A stretch of 64,000 bases of DNA from Tieghemiomyces parasiticus. Taxonomy: Eukaryota; Kickxellomycota; Dimargaritomycetes; Dimargaritales; Dimargaritaceae. Position 1 is the first letter of the stretch. Each line of letters opens with the position of its first letter. The position numbers and the translations under genes are program-made. The notes beneath the pieces were generated by a model, which was given only the letters and a program-made list of their open reading frames with translations, was not told where the DNA came from and did no database searches. The stretch spans positions 16,866 through 80,865 of the forward strand of contig JANBPT010000082.1 in NCBI GenBank assembly GCA_027575765.1, in the 5' to 3' direction. Shown piece after piece: positions 12,643-25,600 of the stretch.

Positions 12643-13460
12643 AGGTGCGCTAAGGGAGATAACCGGGATGGTGCGGCATGGAGACGATGGGCGACTTGTC
12701 TATAAATGAAGAAGGTTGGCAGGGGCAATCGAATGCGGAGAGCGATAACTAGCGGCATGTGCAGAGCCAAGTATACTGACCCCCTGGACTCACAGTTTTA
12801 GCAACGGCGCTGTGGCGAGGTGTAACCAACGAGGCCGGTTGAGTTCATGGTTATAGTTCAGGGAATTTGAGGTGGGATGGTTGGTATGCAGACAGTTCTC
12901 TTTGCTGCATTACAATCACTATCGGCTAGAATTATCTAGGCTAAAAGTGGGACGCAGTTACTGCCACATAATTCTCTGAACTTTGTAAGCGGCCATTGGA
13001 GAGGCTGGGGCTTTAAATTTCTTCGAGAATAAGTCAAGTCTAGGACACACGCCATTTTGTGAGACGACTACCAGCGTCCAGAAACAATCCGAAACCGTGG
13101 CGGCATGCCAAATGTGACGAAGTTTGTACTAACCGATAACCCCTTCTGTTCGAATGGGGGCTATCTGTCATTGTCTTCATGAAAGGCACCAATGGCCATA
13201 GGTCTAAAGCTGCCAGAACTCTTCCTCCGATACGCATCCGCACGCGACCATGTAGTACCTAAATCATCTTCAACATAGTTGCACTATATACCCGGATTTA
13301 ATCATAGGGATATACGGAATCCAGGAACCCCCCCCCCCCCTCCTACAGAACGCGACGTCCGAGGGAAAGGGTGGGTGATAAATGTTGAAATGGAACAAAG
13401 CCAAACCATTCTGGCACCAGGTTCCTTACCCCAGCTCCGAACTCAGATGTTAAAGAGGGC
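12643..13460. other. Intergenic region between GPI2 and the AMPK beta gene
   Basis: Both flanking genes are on the minus strand, so this interval should hold the GPI2 promoter and the 3' end of the AMPK beta gene. It contains a run of 13 C at about 13328-13340, the longest homopolymer noticed in the window. No further gene is visible. Confidence 0.5.
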
Positions 13461-15065
13461 TCACTGGGCCCGGAATGGCTTGTAGTAGACGGTGGTGGCG
13501 TACTTCTTGCGGTACCGGGTGGTGCTGGCGATGGCCATCACGCCGTTCCGAATGGAGCACGCAAACAAGTGGTTCAGCACGACGTGGTTGGGCACGGGGA
13601 GTACGTGGTTAGGGTCGGAAGGGCCGGAAACGCGCGTCGCGGCGCCGCTCCCCCCACCAACTATGCCGGCGGCGCCTGGAGCGGTGGCGACCGGCGGGGC
13701 GAACTGGCTGGGATTGTTGTGGTGCGACTGGGAGTGGTTGAGAAGGACCTGGGAGAGGTGCGGCGGTAACGTGGGCGGGTGGTTGGCTTTGGCGTGGCCA
13801 TGGGAATTGGTGCGCTGGGTCTGGTAGAGGTGCTCAGGGACCACGGTGGAGTACTGGCCCGGCGGCGAGTTGGACAGGGCAGACTCCAACCCTAACTCTT
13901 CCAGCCCGGATATGGCACTGCTGACGTCAGGGATGGACGTGGCCACGCTCTGTGGCTCGGCGGTGGCCGGTGGTAGCTGATCCGCTGGAGTAGGGCTGAA
14001 GGGCTGCGACTGCTCGGCTGCCGGTGGGGACACATGGGGTCCCTGGGAATCGATCCGGAGGTAGTTGACGAGGTTGCCGTCGTCATCTGGGGCGGCGGCG
14101 TACCGCGGCGAACACTTCCACTCCTCATCGACGATGAACTTCCAGTAGTGGACCCCCGGGGTTAGAGAGAGGGTGACCCCGAAGTTACCACTTGGGGACG
14201 GGGTCAGACGGACCTTGTGCTTCCAATCGTTGAAAGAGCCGGAGACGTAAACGTTCTGACCGGTTCCGTGCCAGACCAGGGTGACTGAGACGCTGTCCGG
14301 GGCGCCAGCTGGGTGGTGAGGGGAATGCCGGGGTGCGCGAGGGGCGAATCCCGGGGGACGAGCGGGCGACCCGGCAGGTGAGGCCCCGCTATCCTGGTCC
14401 ATGGCTACACCAGACGGGTGAGCTGGCACGGGCACGGCGGTTGCCGAGTACCATGACCCCCGGACTGAGGTGCTGGGCGCGGTGGAAGGCATGAATTCCG
14501 GCACGGCGTTCGTCCGGCGAGACGACCGAATGGGGCGCGGGGCGGTAGGCGGGGAGTCCCTATCCAGATCCATCGTATCGCCAGGCGCCGGGTGGCCGGT
14601 CCGACCGGGGGAATCGACGTGGGATGCCATGGACGAGGCGTACTGCGAAGGGGACTCGCATGCAAAGAGTGGTCCGGGGTTTTGAGCCGACGTGCCAAGC
14701 GACGGAGAGTTGCGGCCCGTCTTATACCGGAGGGACACCGACCGCGCCGCCCGGCCCTGCCGCTGCGATGGCGAGCCCGACAGGGACCCGCTCAGGGTGG
14801 CGCCTCGCCGGTCGCTCACAGGGACGGGGATGCGGGTGGGGGGTGGGGTAGTTTGCGGATTCCCTACCGGAATCGAGGCAGTCGTCAAGTCAGTGGAGGG
14901 TGAGGGTGATCCCGGGATCTCGTCGAGTCGGGCGGAGGGTGCGGGCGAGGCTTGGGTGCCATCGGATTGGTAGGTGTTTCGTTTGCGAGAGCTGGGCCGG
15001 GTGGCGCCCGGGGACGATTCCTCGCCCCGGGTGCCCAATTGGGCTTGGGACTGGCTGTTACCCAT
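13461..15065 (-). CDS. AMPK/SNF1 kinase beta subunit, 534 aa
   Basis: This is the scaffold subunit of the SNF1/AMPK energy-sensing kinase and corresponds to yeast Gal83/Sip1/Sip2. A glycogen-binding CBM48 domain lies at about residues 257-335 (VSVTLVWHGTGQNVYVSGSFNDW, then VHYWKFIVDEEW and NLVNYLRI). The C-terminal AMPKBI domain, about 405-534, has PPHLSQVLLNHS, the hallmark PNHVVLNHLFACSIRNGV and TTRYRKKYATTVYYKP; it binds the alpha and gamma subunits. I start at the ATG at 15065 because it gives MGNSQSQ, a good N-myristoylation site as in other beta subunits; no ATG lies in frame just upstream (only a TTG six bases before). The first 250 residues are Pro/Ser/Thr/Arg-rich, probably disordered, and longer than in most relatives. 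The gene has no intron and is divergent from ORC5. Confidence 0.93.
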   Translation of the reverse strand: MGNSQSQAQLGTRGEESSPGATRPSSRKRNTYQSDGTQASPAPSARLDEIPGSPSPSTDLTTASIPVGNPQTTPPPTRIPVPVSDRRGATLSGSLSGSPSQRQGRAARSVSLRYKTGRNSPSLGTSAQNPGPLFACESPSQYASSMASHVDSPGRTGHPAPGDTMDLDRDSPPTAPRPIRSSRRTNAVPEFMPSTAPSTSVRGSWYSATAVPVPAHPSGVAMDQDSGASPAGSPARPPGFAPRAPRHSPHHPAGAPDSVSVTLVWHGTGQNVYVSGSFNDWKHKVRLTPSPSGNFGVTLSLTPGVHYWKFIVDEEWKCSPRYAAAPDDDGNLVNYLRIDSQGPHVSPPAAEQSQPFSPTPADQLPPATAEPQSVATSIPDVSSAISGLEELGLESALSNSPPGQYSTVVPEHLYQTQRTNSHGHAKANHPPTLPPHLSQVLLNHSQSHHNNPSQFAPPVATAPGAAGIVGGGSGAATRVSGPSDPNHVLPVPNHVVLNHLFACSIRNGVMAIASTTRYRKKYATTVYYKPFRAQ

Positions 15066-15898
15066 AGGCAATGAGAAGGGGCGACAGACACAAGGGGGCG
15101 GATGTAGACGGATGCGGTGGCGGAAAAGGGCGTGGGTGGGATGAGGGGCAGCGGGCCGGGATAAGTGTGAGGGTGAGCTGATGGGGCAGCCCAGAGCTCA
15201 AGTTATGGGCAGTGGAGGTAGAGGGGAGGTGGGCGGAGTTGCAAGATGGATGAAACCTAGTCAGACGGAGGCTTTGCATGCGAGCAGGCTTGGCTGGGAG
15301 AAAAGAGCCGGGCGTGCGGTAGCTTGGAGCAGGCTATGGCCAAGGGTGCCACGTCCGTAACTTGGGCGACCAGCGGCCCTGTCGTGGTACCCTCACCCCT
15401 CCCCCCGATGCGGTCAATCGGTTGTGGTAGTCTGGCGGTAGAAGAGAAACCAGTGGAAGTCTACCCTGTCAGTATGGGAGGTTAGTGGCTGAAGCGACAT
15501 GCACAGCCCAGATAGGGCTATCGGCTACCACGATGTCCTGGCTCTCGAAGCGATGCGTTTCGCGCGCATTGGTCATGGCTATGGTTGGGCGTCTGGGGGC
15601 AGACAGCCAAGACCATAGTTGTCTCTATACTGGGAACAGCTGTCCCCCGCCAGTAATAGCGGGCAGTTAGCTAGGTTTGTTTATCCGTTGGTTTAGTTTA
15701 TTGCGCAAACTCCACCAGCTTCCTGCTACTGTGAGTTCGTGCACTATTTCCCTTCAACCACTCTAGACGCTAAGGATACCTGTTTTGCACCACAGCCTTG
15801 ACCCTCATTTTTCGTATAACTTCAACTCGTGTTGGTCTGCCTTGTCATATCGTCATTACCCTCCTTGTCCACGACTTGGCGCGCCATCAAGTTCCGCC
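15066..15898. promoter_or_regulatory. Divergent promoter region, AMPK beta gene / ORC5
   Basis: This interval of 833 nt separates two start codons facing away from each other and must hold both promoters. I see no convincing TATA box. Near ORC5 the plus strand is pyrimidine-rich (about 15740-15895); near the AMPK start it is purine-rich, which is pyrimidine-rich in that gene's sense. Confidence 0.5.
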
Positions 15899-18347
15899 AT
15901 GGCTGCATTAGTCCCTTCCTTGAGCGATCTGGAGCAGTGTATTGTCACTCAGTTCCCCGGCCGGACCACCCAGGCCCGCCGCTTACTCCAATACCTCGGC
16001 CAGGTGAGTCGGCGGTAAACAGGCAGCCTGCTCAAGCTTCGCACTCTGTCGGCATCGCAGTGCCCTCGGCCCGAATAGCACTCTCCGCTGACCGGCACTT
16101 ACCGAAACATGTCCTCCACTCGACCTATTTCCTTCCCCTGCTTACTACCTACGGATACACTACCCTACCCGTATCGCACCTGGTCAGCCTGACGACCCGA
16201 GTCCACCGTTCCTGTTTCTGTACGGACCCGAGTCCACGGGCAAAACCAGTCTCGCGCGGACCGTGCTGGCAGGAACTAGCCCTGCCACGTCCACAGCCTA
16301 CGTCAACTGCATCGAGCGCTATACGCCCAGGCTCATTTTTGACCATATTCTCGCCCAGTTTTCCGGCTCCAATCCCTGCTACGAGACGGGTTTCTTCAAC
16401 CGATTCCAGTGCAACAGTACGCAAGAATTCGTGACGACGCTGGCCCGAGAGATCCCCATCGCCGAACGGCACCGCACGCGGTACATTGTAAGCCGAGATC
16501 TGCATTTCTGGTACTGTTTACAGTCTTAACGACCGCCGCCCACATGAATCAAGGGCCCCGTGTCGTGGTAATCTGCCATCGGCTTTTCGCACATGAATGG
16601 TTTGGCCTATACCACCCCCGCTCCTAGCTGTTGTTTTATTCGCTGATACTAATCTACTTTCCCCAACCCTGACATACTCTCAACTAGGTATTCGATAACG
16701 CTGAACGGCTGCGGGACGTAGGGTCGAACTTCCTGCCCGCATTTCTACGTATTGGTGAACTTGTAAGTTCCGAATTTCCTCCGGCTCGCTTTCAATCGAT
16801 ACCAGAAGCCTTGGGCCCCGCCCGATCTCTCGATTAGAGCGGCGACTAAACTGCTTGACTTACAATACTATATGTCTATATATACCACCCGCCCGGTCGC
16901 GTATACTTTCCCTTATGCCAGACCGGCATCGCACTGACAATCATTCTCATCAGTAACGTCATTTGGGACAAATTTCGCCCCCGCGGGGGCCTTCCAGAGC
17001 CCCTCCTCTTGCGTTTCCCCGTATATACGAAAGAGGACACGCTGGCCATCCTCTCGTTGGAGTGCCCCGCCGATGAACCCCAGGACTTCTTTCTCAGCTT
17101 CACTGGCGTCGTCTACGACGTGTTTAGCCGTAACTGCAAGGACATTAACGAACTGCGACACCTGGTGGCGCTGCTATTTCCGAAGTTCCGAGAGCCCGTG
17201 CTGGATGGCCGCGGTAAGTGTTGGTTTCTAACACCATAACTGGCTGGGAAGCCCTTTGATTTTTTATATAAGGGTGGTATTTATTGATCGTATCGGTGCA
17301 GGTTGCGATCAAATAGGTACGCACTTCTCCCCCCTGAACCCTTTACTAACCGCGACATTGCTCTTTCGTGTACCAACAGCCCGCCGCACTGAAATCCCGA
17401 AGCTGTTCCGACTTTGCCAGGGCTACTTCGCCGCTGCCACCGATAAGCTATACCTGCGTGAAATCTCCAGCACCGAGTGGTTCCGGCACATTAATACCGG
17501 GGCGGCGGAGGGTGGGTCCGATAGCGACAGCGAGGACCACGTCGTGTCCACCGACCCCGGCCAGCTCAAACTGGTGGGCCGACTTGACTTTGAGCTACCG
17601 TACTATGCCAAGTTTCTCCTGATCGCCTCGTTCCTTGCCTCCTACAATCCGGCCCGTCTGGACGTGCGCTATTTCGCCAAGGGCCGTGAGAACACCAGCA
17701 ACACCAAGCGCGGCAAGCAGGCGGTCCAAAAACAGATGATGACCCAGACGGGGGGCAAGGTAAGCTCGACTCGGTTAGATTGGCTTTGTTTTTTGTAAGG
17801 TGCCTTGTACCGTGCGCGTGCGTGTCTATAACGTCATATTTATCTATATCGTTCATCGTCCCTTGGGTTCCTCACGTAACTCCGCGTCTAACAGCAACGC
17901 CAGCAGCTCCTCGGACCCAAGGCATTCCCACTCGAGCGCATGTTGGCGATTTTCTACAGTATCTTGGACGATCCGATTGAGAATAGTATAGAAATTCAGT
18001 CGCAGGTAAGGCCGACGGAATTTTGGTAGCCAAGGGACCGGCGTAGAAGTTGAATTCGTATCAGGCCCTGACTTTCCATGGCCGGCATTGTGGAGCCCAC
18101 CATGCGCTGATGGCCTATCGCTAACATAGCCGCGTTGTATCTTGTACCCGACAACCCTCGTATCTATTATATTATTACCCTCCATAAGATCGCCTCCTTG
18201 GTCACGCTGCGTTTGTTGGTTCGTACCTCCAATACCAGCCAGCTGGACGGAGTCAAGGTCAAGTGCAATGTCAGCTACGATTTGATTCGTCGCGTGGGCC
18301 GCAGTATCCACTTTGAGATTGATCGGTACCTCTTTGATTTCGTATAG
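15899..18347 (+). CDS. ORC5: Origin recognition complex subunit 5, 7 exons, 473 aa
   Basis: Orc5 is an AAA+-type subunit of the complex that marks replication origins and loads MCM helicase. The model is exons 15899-16003, 16188-16487, 16688-16762, 16922-17213, 17380-17759, 17895-18005 and 18189-18347. All boundaries are GT-AG and phases close correctly. Residues about 48-55 form the Walker A motif GPESTGKT, followed by AYVNCIERYTPRL, which matches the Orc5 VNC-E-T-RL pattern. Exon 3 carries the Walker B-like region (VFDNAERLRD, then LPAFLRI). The C terminus has the Orc5 signature LLGPKAFPLERMLAIFYSI, then SLVTLRLL, QLDGVKVKCNVSYD and a final RYLFDFV. An acidic segment (GGSDSDSEDH) and a lysine-rich KRGKQAVQK segment lie before the winged-helix part. 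The mix of introns and conserved blocks leaves little doubt about identity; exact edges of small exons are inferred. Confidence 0.94.
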
Positions 18348-18367
18348 GGGCGTGCCCCTGATAGAAA

Positions 18368-18373
18368 AATAAA
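18368..18373 (+). terminator. Candidate polyadenylation signal for ORC5
   Basis: AATAAA occurs about 20 nt after the ORC5 stop codon. It is close to the coding end but is the canonical hexamer in an A-rich context. Confidence 0.35.
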
Positions 18374-19418
18374 ACCTGAATCATTCTCACACCAGCCTAC
18401 AACTAAATCACTCGCCCGCGCTGGAATCGGTGACCACTGAAGTAGGCGACCTGCCACTGGAGTCGCCAAGTGGCAACATTCAGTGTAGGTCGGGGTCTCC
18501 GGCCAGTAGTCTAGTCGTTGTTTGCGATTCGGTACTTGACTGCCTAAGGGTTGGCCGATCGACAAAGGGTACAGGCGGGAGGGAACGTCGATAATGCCGC
18601 CTAGTGAAGCTGCCTGAAGTCTTGCCGACAAGCAGCGTTCCTTCCCTAAAAACATTGCAGTGCATCAACATTTCAGGATTTCAGACACGCCGCGCTGTTA
18701 TGTAGTAGAGGCAGTATGCGCGGAAGCTCGTTGACGTGCCATCAGGCTTCTTCAGGGGAAATACGGTGGGGGGGGCAGATTGCCCTGTATCGGGTGCTCT
18801 CGATAATCCGTACCTAAGGTGAAGGTTTGGCCGTAGCGGTTCCAGAGGAGTCAATTAGGCGAATTGCCTACTAAAAAGTGTCAAGGCGTGGGATCCGTAT
18901 GCCTCGGTATGCTAGACATAATTATTAGCACCACAGCCTATTGCGATACATGCTATAGAGCCAATTATTAATATACCAGTCAATATGTTGATATTCCCAC
19001 ACAGCCTATCTAGGAAATATCGGAGCATAAGGATTTGTATGATGAGGGGGGGGCTATACCCCTTACGGTTTCAATTTTGGATGGCCCGGGGCCCTATGGC
19101 ATGGGATCGAAAACGCACGAGGGGAAAATGGATAGGGGTGTGAGATGTGTGGGATCATGGTACCCTAGGTTTCGCCATTGGTCCACGCCATACCGAATTC
19201 GCCCGCGTTACCCCTTCTCTTTTCCCTCCGGGGGTCATAGCCACAGGGAAGATCCGGTAGGTCCATAACCCCCTCGCGCCTCGCTCCCACACACATTGTT
19301 GCAAGCAGGGAAGAGTGGGCAGAGCGGCTGGCCGTGTCCCCGTCCCCTCGCTCGCCACCGCTCACCACCCCTCTTCCTCCACTTGGCTGCCTTCAGACCC
19401 GAATGGGCATCGTCAATT

Positions 19419-19425
19419 TATATAA
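19419..19425 (+). promoter_or_regulatory. Candidate TATA box upstream of MOT1
   Basis: TATATAA lies 227 nt upstream of the MOT1 ATG in otherwise GC-rich sequence, followed by a CT-rich leader. Position and sequence fit a core promoter, but this is a motif match only. Confidence 0.3.
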
Positions 19426-19651
19426 GCAATGGACTTCCCGGCCCCGTCTCTGGGCGGATTCCTGCCATTCCCTCATTTGCACTACGGTGATCACCCACCC
19501 GCTCTGAACATCACATCCGGAATCACTCACCCTGAGGTGAAATTGCTGTGCTCTTCAGAGCATCCCAAATCAGGGGGATACCAACATTTCCCCTAAGCGA
19601 TCGACCTCCAACTCGCCTCAAATTCGATTGTCGCCAGAGCACGATCTTAGC

Positions 19652-22600
19652 ATGACGAGTCGCCTCGACCGCCTAGTCCTCCTTTTGGACACAGGCTCTA
19701 CGCCGGCCATCCGTGCCACCGCCGCACAGCAGATCGGCGACATCCAAAAGCAGCACCCGCATGAGCTCAGCAATCTTCTCGCCCGCGTGTGTCGCCACCT
19801 CCGAAGTAAGCAGTGGGAAACCCGCGTGGCTGCCGGGATCGCTCTCGAGGCCATCGCCCAGTACGTCCCGGACTGGACCACGCTGACGGCCCCGACTGCT
19901 CAGAAGTCAACGGAGGAGACATCCGAACCGCCCGCATCGCCGGGATCCCAACCCTCCACCCCGTGTAGGACTAGCGCTCCGGGTGGCCCCGCCACGCCCA
20001 CACCGACCGCCCACCCGAGCACCGCCTGGGCGTTTGACCGTGTGGACCTGCCTACAGTACTGACCCAGGGCCAAACGTTGCTCTCCAGCGCTGGCCGCGA
20101 GTTTGATCTCGACCTGGGCGACCTCGACCCGGCCGAGAGGATGCGAATCCAGCGGCAGCGGTTGGCGCAGAACCTCGGCATGGGGATGCAATTTGCCGGC
20201 TCCGACCTATTTGACGATGCTGACCTCCACACCGCGGCTCCGGCCGTGTCGAAGGCGGCTGACCCTGCTCCAGCTGTGGCCGGCGGCTACCACGGTGGCG
20301 TCCCACTGGCGGCCATCACCCCGCGGGCACCCGAGCCGACTCGTGGCGGTCCGCGCCCGCGCGGTCGCCCGCGCAAACACCCCGTTTCCCCGCCCCGACC
20401 ACCCCCAGCCGACGACACTAGCAACCCAGCATTTGCCCATCTTGACCTGTCTAATCTCAGCGCCCGCGAGCGGAACCGGCTCAAGCGCAAGGCTCGCAAA
20501 GACGGTCGGCCCGGTGGGTTCACGCCGGGTGCCGACTCGGCTCAGCCTCGCGATAAAGTCCGTATCGTCGAGGGCGAGTCTACCGCCGTTCCCGTCCCCG
20601 CCGCACCTTCAGCAGAACCAGCTCCGCCCGCCACGGTTGAGCCCTCCACTGAGTCTAGTACGGCCTCCCCGGCCCCGGAAACAGTCGCGGCGCTGCCCAC
20701 CCCACCGGACCACTGGCCCTTCACTCGGTTGGTTGACCAGCTCTGTTTGGACCTGTTTGATCCGGACTGGGAAGTGCGGCACGGCGCCGGTCTTGGGCTC
20801 AAGTCCATTCTCCGGCGCCACGGGGCCGCTGCCGCCCGCAAGCAGGGGTGTACACCCGAGGTGAACGCCGAACGTAACCAGCTCTACCTGGCGGACATAG
20901 CCGTACGGCTCGTGTGTGTCCTGGCCCTCGACCGCTTTTGTGATTTCGTGTCAGACCAGGTGGTCACACCCGTCCGCGAAACTTGCGCTCAGACCCTAGG
21001 TACCGTAGCCAAGCACCTAGCTCCGCTAGGTGTGGATCAGGCCGCGGGCGCTCTCCTCCAGCTTGTACACCAACCCTGGACCCAAGCCGTAGCCCTGCGC
21101 CCGGGCGCCGCTCCCGTGACGGCCCCCGTATGGGACGTGCGCTACGCCGGGCTTCTGGGGCTCAAGTACCTGGTCGCGGTGCGCCAGGACCTGGCCGACC
21201 AACTGCTCAGCGGAGTGGTCGGGGCCGTCCATTTAGGCCTGCGTGATGCCGACGACGACGTGCGCGCGGTGTCCGCCGCCACCCTGGTACCCGTGGTGGA
21301 CGTGTTAGTGCGGCGGCTACCCGAGGTCCTTCCAGACCTGTGCCGAGCCCTGTGGGACGGTTTGCTGGAACTCAAAGACGATCTAACACCATCGATTGCT
21401 AGTGTCATGGAACTCGTGGCAAAGCTGTATCGCTACCCAGAGGTGTGCGCTACCATGCAGCAAGCCCCCGGGGCCGGATTCGGGGCCCTACTCCCACGCC
21501 TCTACCCTTTCTTCCGTCACACGATGACCTCGGTCCGCCGCGCCGTTCTTGATACGCTTCTCACCTTCGTGCGTCTTGCGCCTGGTGATCCCTGGGCCGA
21601 CGGCCAGTGGCGCTCCACCGACGCCCGGCCTCTCCAACTTCTGTACCAGAACATTATCCTCGAGACCCACCCGGCTGTCCTGCAGCTCTCGGTCGAGGTG
21701 TGGACTTCCTTGGTGTGGCGTCTGGCCCGCGACGCGGAAACCGTTCCGGCCCCCGGCGCCCCCACCCCGTTGGCCGCCCACGTGGCCCCTCACCTCCACC
21801 CGTGGCTAGTCCTATTAGCCACTCCTGTGGGTTGGCCGCTCCATACCGCCGGGCTGTACGGCGCCCCGCCACCCGGACAGGCCACCCCGCTCGCGACCTA
21901 CCAGGTCCACCCGGTGGATACCGCCATGGTGCAGCAGGACCGCGGCCTGGTTCCGCCGGCCGTCGTCTACCGGAACCGTACGGCTGCTGCTCGCTCTCTA
22001 GGCCAGCTCCTGGCCGCCTTTGAGGTGGTCCAACGCCGCCATGACGTGCAAACTACTGACAGCACCTCCATCGACAAGTTCCTGGGCGAGTGCTTCCTGC
22101 CCCTGACGCGCACAGGCACGGCCTACGGGCAGTGGGCCATCGCCACCATAGTTGAAGAGTGGGCGGCCGCTCGCGCCTTAGCCCATCAACTGGCCACGGG
22201 CCCTGTCCGCGAGGTTCTGCACCCACTACTGATACAGACTTCCGGACTGGCCGCCCAACTACACACTGCCTTCCTCCACGACCTGGCCCTTCCGCTCTCT
22301 ACCCCACGTCTGGAGCGGTGCGGGGCTCCGTACCACGAGCTTGTGCAGCTACTGGCTGGGCTGCATCACGATGCCACCTGTTTACTACGCGAGCTGCAGG
22401 GCGCGTCGGTTAAGGCGTCCCGCCTTCTCCCGGCCGAGCTACCACCTATTGGGACCGAGGGTCCACCACCACCGTCGGGCTACTTCACCGTGGACTGGGC
22501 CGAGCACCTTATAACCCAGCTGTATCCGGCTGCTGTGGCCCACCTACCGACCACCAAGGCGGCCCAGGCAACGCGGGCTGCCTGCGAGGATCGGCGCGTT

Positions 22601-25600
22601 CGATTGGCCAACCAAATTGAGCAGTACCACATCGAACTCACGACCGTCCAGGTTCGTGCCCAGGCGGCCGTCGCCGGAGCTGTGGTGGCCATGGAGACCC
22701 TGCCAGACAAGCTCAATTCGGTCATCCGCGCCCTCATGAGCGCCGTCAAGCTGGAGGAATTGGGCGACCTACAACTGCGCGCGGCGGTCAGCGTGGCCCG
22801 CCTCTGCGCTCTACTTGCTGCTGACGTCGCCCCCGCTACAGCTTCGTCCGACTCCTGGGCCCCGCCTACCTACGATGTTGACCTCCTGCGCCTGCCGTGG
22901 CCAGCGCAGAGTCCCGCAGCCAAGATTGTCAAGAACCTGTGTACATTGGTGTGCAGCGACCCGACCCGCGTCGTCAGCGATGATCAGCGGGACGGAATCC
23001 GGTCAGTGCGACAGGCTGCTGACGGATCGACGGAGTCCGGGACCAACCCGGCTAAACTGCATGTCCGTGAACCCGTGCAGGCCACCGTGGCTCAGGTGGC
23101 GGGTGCCATGCACCTCGCCCTGAACCATTCGAGCGCAACGCCGCCTGCCGGACTGTTGTTGACGCCACTCATTAGCGACCCAGAGGATGCCACCCGTGCC
23201 TATCAGGGCAACACCCGTAAGGCCGCGACCGCTGCAGCGGCGACGGCCGCCGGCGATGTAGAGACTTCAGGTGGCCGTGGACGGGGCGCAAGAGGCCGGG
23301 GTCGGGGTCGGGGGCGCGGCCGAGGAGCGGCCTCAGCCGACAATAGTCGACCCAGTACCACCCCATCGTCTCCGGTCAAGTCGGAGCCACCTGGGGACGA
23401 TGGCGATATTGCTGTTGGTCCGCCCCTGGCTGGCGAAAACCAGGTTCGAGCCAGCCGTGCCGTCCGTGGCGCCACGCTGGCGCTACACGCCCTGGCCACC
23501 GGTCTGGGCCCGACCCTCTTTGCCCGCCTGCCCCGGCTGTGGGATACCCTAGCGCGCCCTCTGGCCGCCGTGGGCTGCCTCGTCCCCGACCGGGAGGGTC
23601 CCGACGCCGCGGTCGCCGCCCTGGATAACGCCCTCGCCGGTACGCTCATCCCGCCCGTTCCGATCGTACCCAACGACCTAATCGATGCACTTCTGCTAGT
23701 CCGGGCCCTTGGGCCGGCCCTTCACCCGAATCTTCACGAGGCCTTGCTGACGTTACTCCCGCAGGTTTGCACCGTAGCCCAGGCTGGGCGCGCCGACCTT
23801 CGCTACGCCGCCGCCGAGTGCCTGGCCTCATTGGCCGCCGTCCTTCGCGACCCAGTCCTCACCGCGGTGGTACGCCACTTGGTTCCCGTGTTGGGCCAAG
23901 TCCAGGCTCTGACCCGACGCCAGGGTGCCGCCGAGACAATCTACCGGATTGTTAACGCCCTTGATTTGCAGGTCCTACCCTTCGTCATCTTCTTGGTAGT
24001 TCCCGTCTTGGGCCGGATGAGCGATCCTGATGACGACGTTCGCTTGACCTGCACTAACGCCTTCGCCCATCTCATCAAACTGGTCCCGTTGGAGGCCGGC
24101 GTGCCTGACCCCCCGGCCTTGGCTGCCGACCTATTGGCTACCCGCGCTACGGAGCGCCGGTTCCTGGCCCAGCTGCTGGATAGTTCGCAACTCGAGCCTT
24201 ATCCGCTCCCCATGCCCGTGAGTGTTACTCTCCGCCCGTATCAGCAGGCCGGAGTCGACTGGCTGGCCTTCCTTAACCGCTACGGGCTGCATGGGGTCCT
24301 GGCCGACGACATGGGGTTGGGCAAGACCCTGCAGTCCATCTGCATCTTGGCCAGCGACCACCACCACCGCGCCACGCGGTTTGCCGCTACCAAGAGCCCT
24401 GATGCCGCGCCACTGCCATCGCTGGTGGTGTGCCCACCCACCTTGTTGGGCCACTGGGCCCAGGAGATCCGTACCTACGTGGCGAATCTGAACCCGTTGA
24501 TCTACGCCGGACCCCCAGTGGAGCGGCGGCGCCTGCGTCCGCTCATTCCGCGCCACGACGTGGTCGTCATGTCGTACGACGTCTTGCGAAACGACCTGGA
24601 GGACCTTGTAGACCAGCACTGGAACTACGCCGTCCTGGATGAGGGTCACATCATTAAGAACGCCCGCACCAAACTGACCCGGGCAGCCAAAGCCGTGCGG
24701 GCCCAGCATAGACTCATCCTCTCAGGCAGCCCCATCATGAATGGACCGCTCGATCTGTGGTCTCTGTTTGACTTCCTGATGCCCGGATTCCTAGGAACCG
24801 AGCGTATGTTCCACGAACGGTACGGCCGACCCATTCTGGCCAGCCGGGACGGGCGGAGCTCGTCACGCGATCAGGAAGCCGGTGCCCTGGCCCTAGAGGC
24901 CCTGCACAAGCAGGTGCTGCCCTTTTTACTGCGCCGCATGAAGGAAGACGTTCTCGACGACCTACCGCCCAAGATCATCCAGGACTACTACTGCGAATTA
25001 GGCGACGTGCAGCGCCAGCTCTACGAAGACTTTGCACGGTCCCAGACTACCCAAACCATCCGACGGTCCCTAGAGACCGCTGCGGGTAACGATGCTGACG
25101 ACGAGGGCAGTGGGGATTCAGGTCGTAAGCGCGGCCAGACCCATGTATTCCAGGCCCTCCAGTACCTGCGTAAGCTAGTCAACCACCCACTTCTCGTGCT
25201 CAATCCGGACCATGCCCGTTACGATGCGGTGATGGCCCAGGTGGGCCACGACGCGGCCCGCCTCCGCGAACTTGTCCACGCTCCCAAACTGCTCGCCCTG
25301 CGCCAACTGCTAACCGACTGCGGTATCGGGGGCCCCGGCGAGGACACCTCCGCGGCGGCTGCCGTGGCTGAGCCAGCGGTCAGTCCACACCGCGCACTCA
25401 TTTTTTGCCAGCTCAAAACCATGCTGGACATTGTGGAGAACGACCTTCTCAAGGCCCACATGCCCGGGGTCAGCTACCTGCGCCTAGACGGGTCGGTGGA
25501 CGCCCTCCGCCGCCAGGACATGGTGACGCGATTCAACCAGGACCCTTCGATCGATCTGCTCCTACTCACGACGCACGTTGGTGGTCTAGGCCTTAATCTC

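Larger units (their letters stand above)
18348..19651. other. Intergenic region between ORC5 and MOT1
   Basis: This contains the ORC5 3' end and the MOT1 promoter. No gene is supportable. A run of eight G lies at about 18768-18775 and an AT-rich part at 18900-19030. The 200 nt before MOT1 are rich in C and T. Confidence 0.5.

Noticed and set aside
11289..12770. Unspliced 493-codon reading of GPI2
   Set aside because: Begins at TTG and reads through a well-formed intron; the extra N-terminal sequence has no counterpart in PIG-C proteins.
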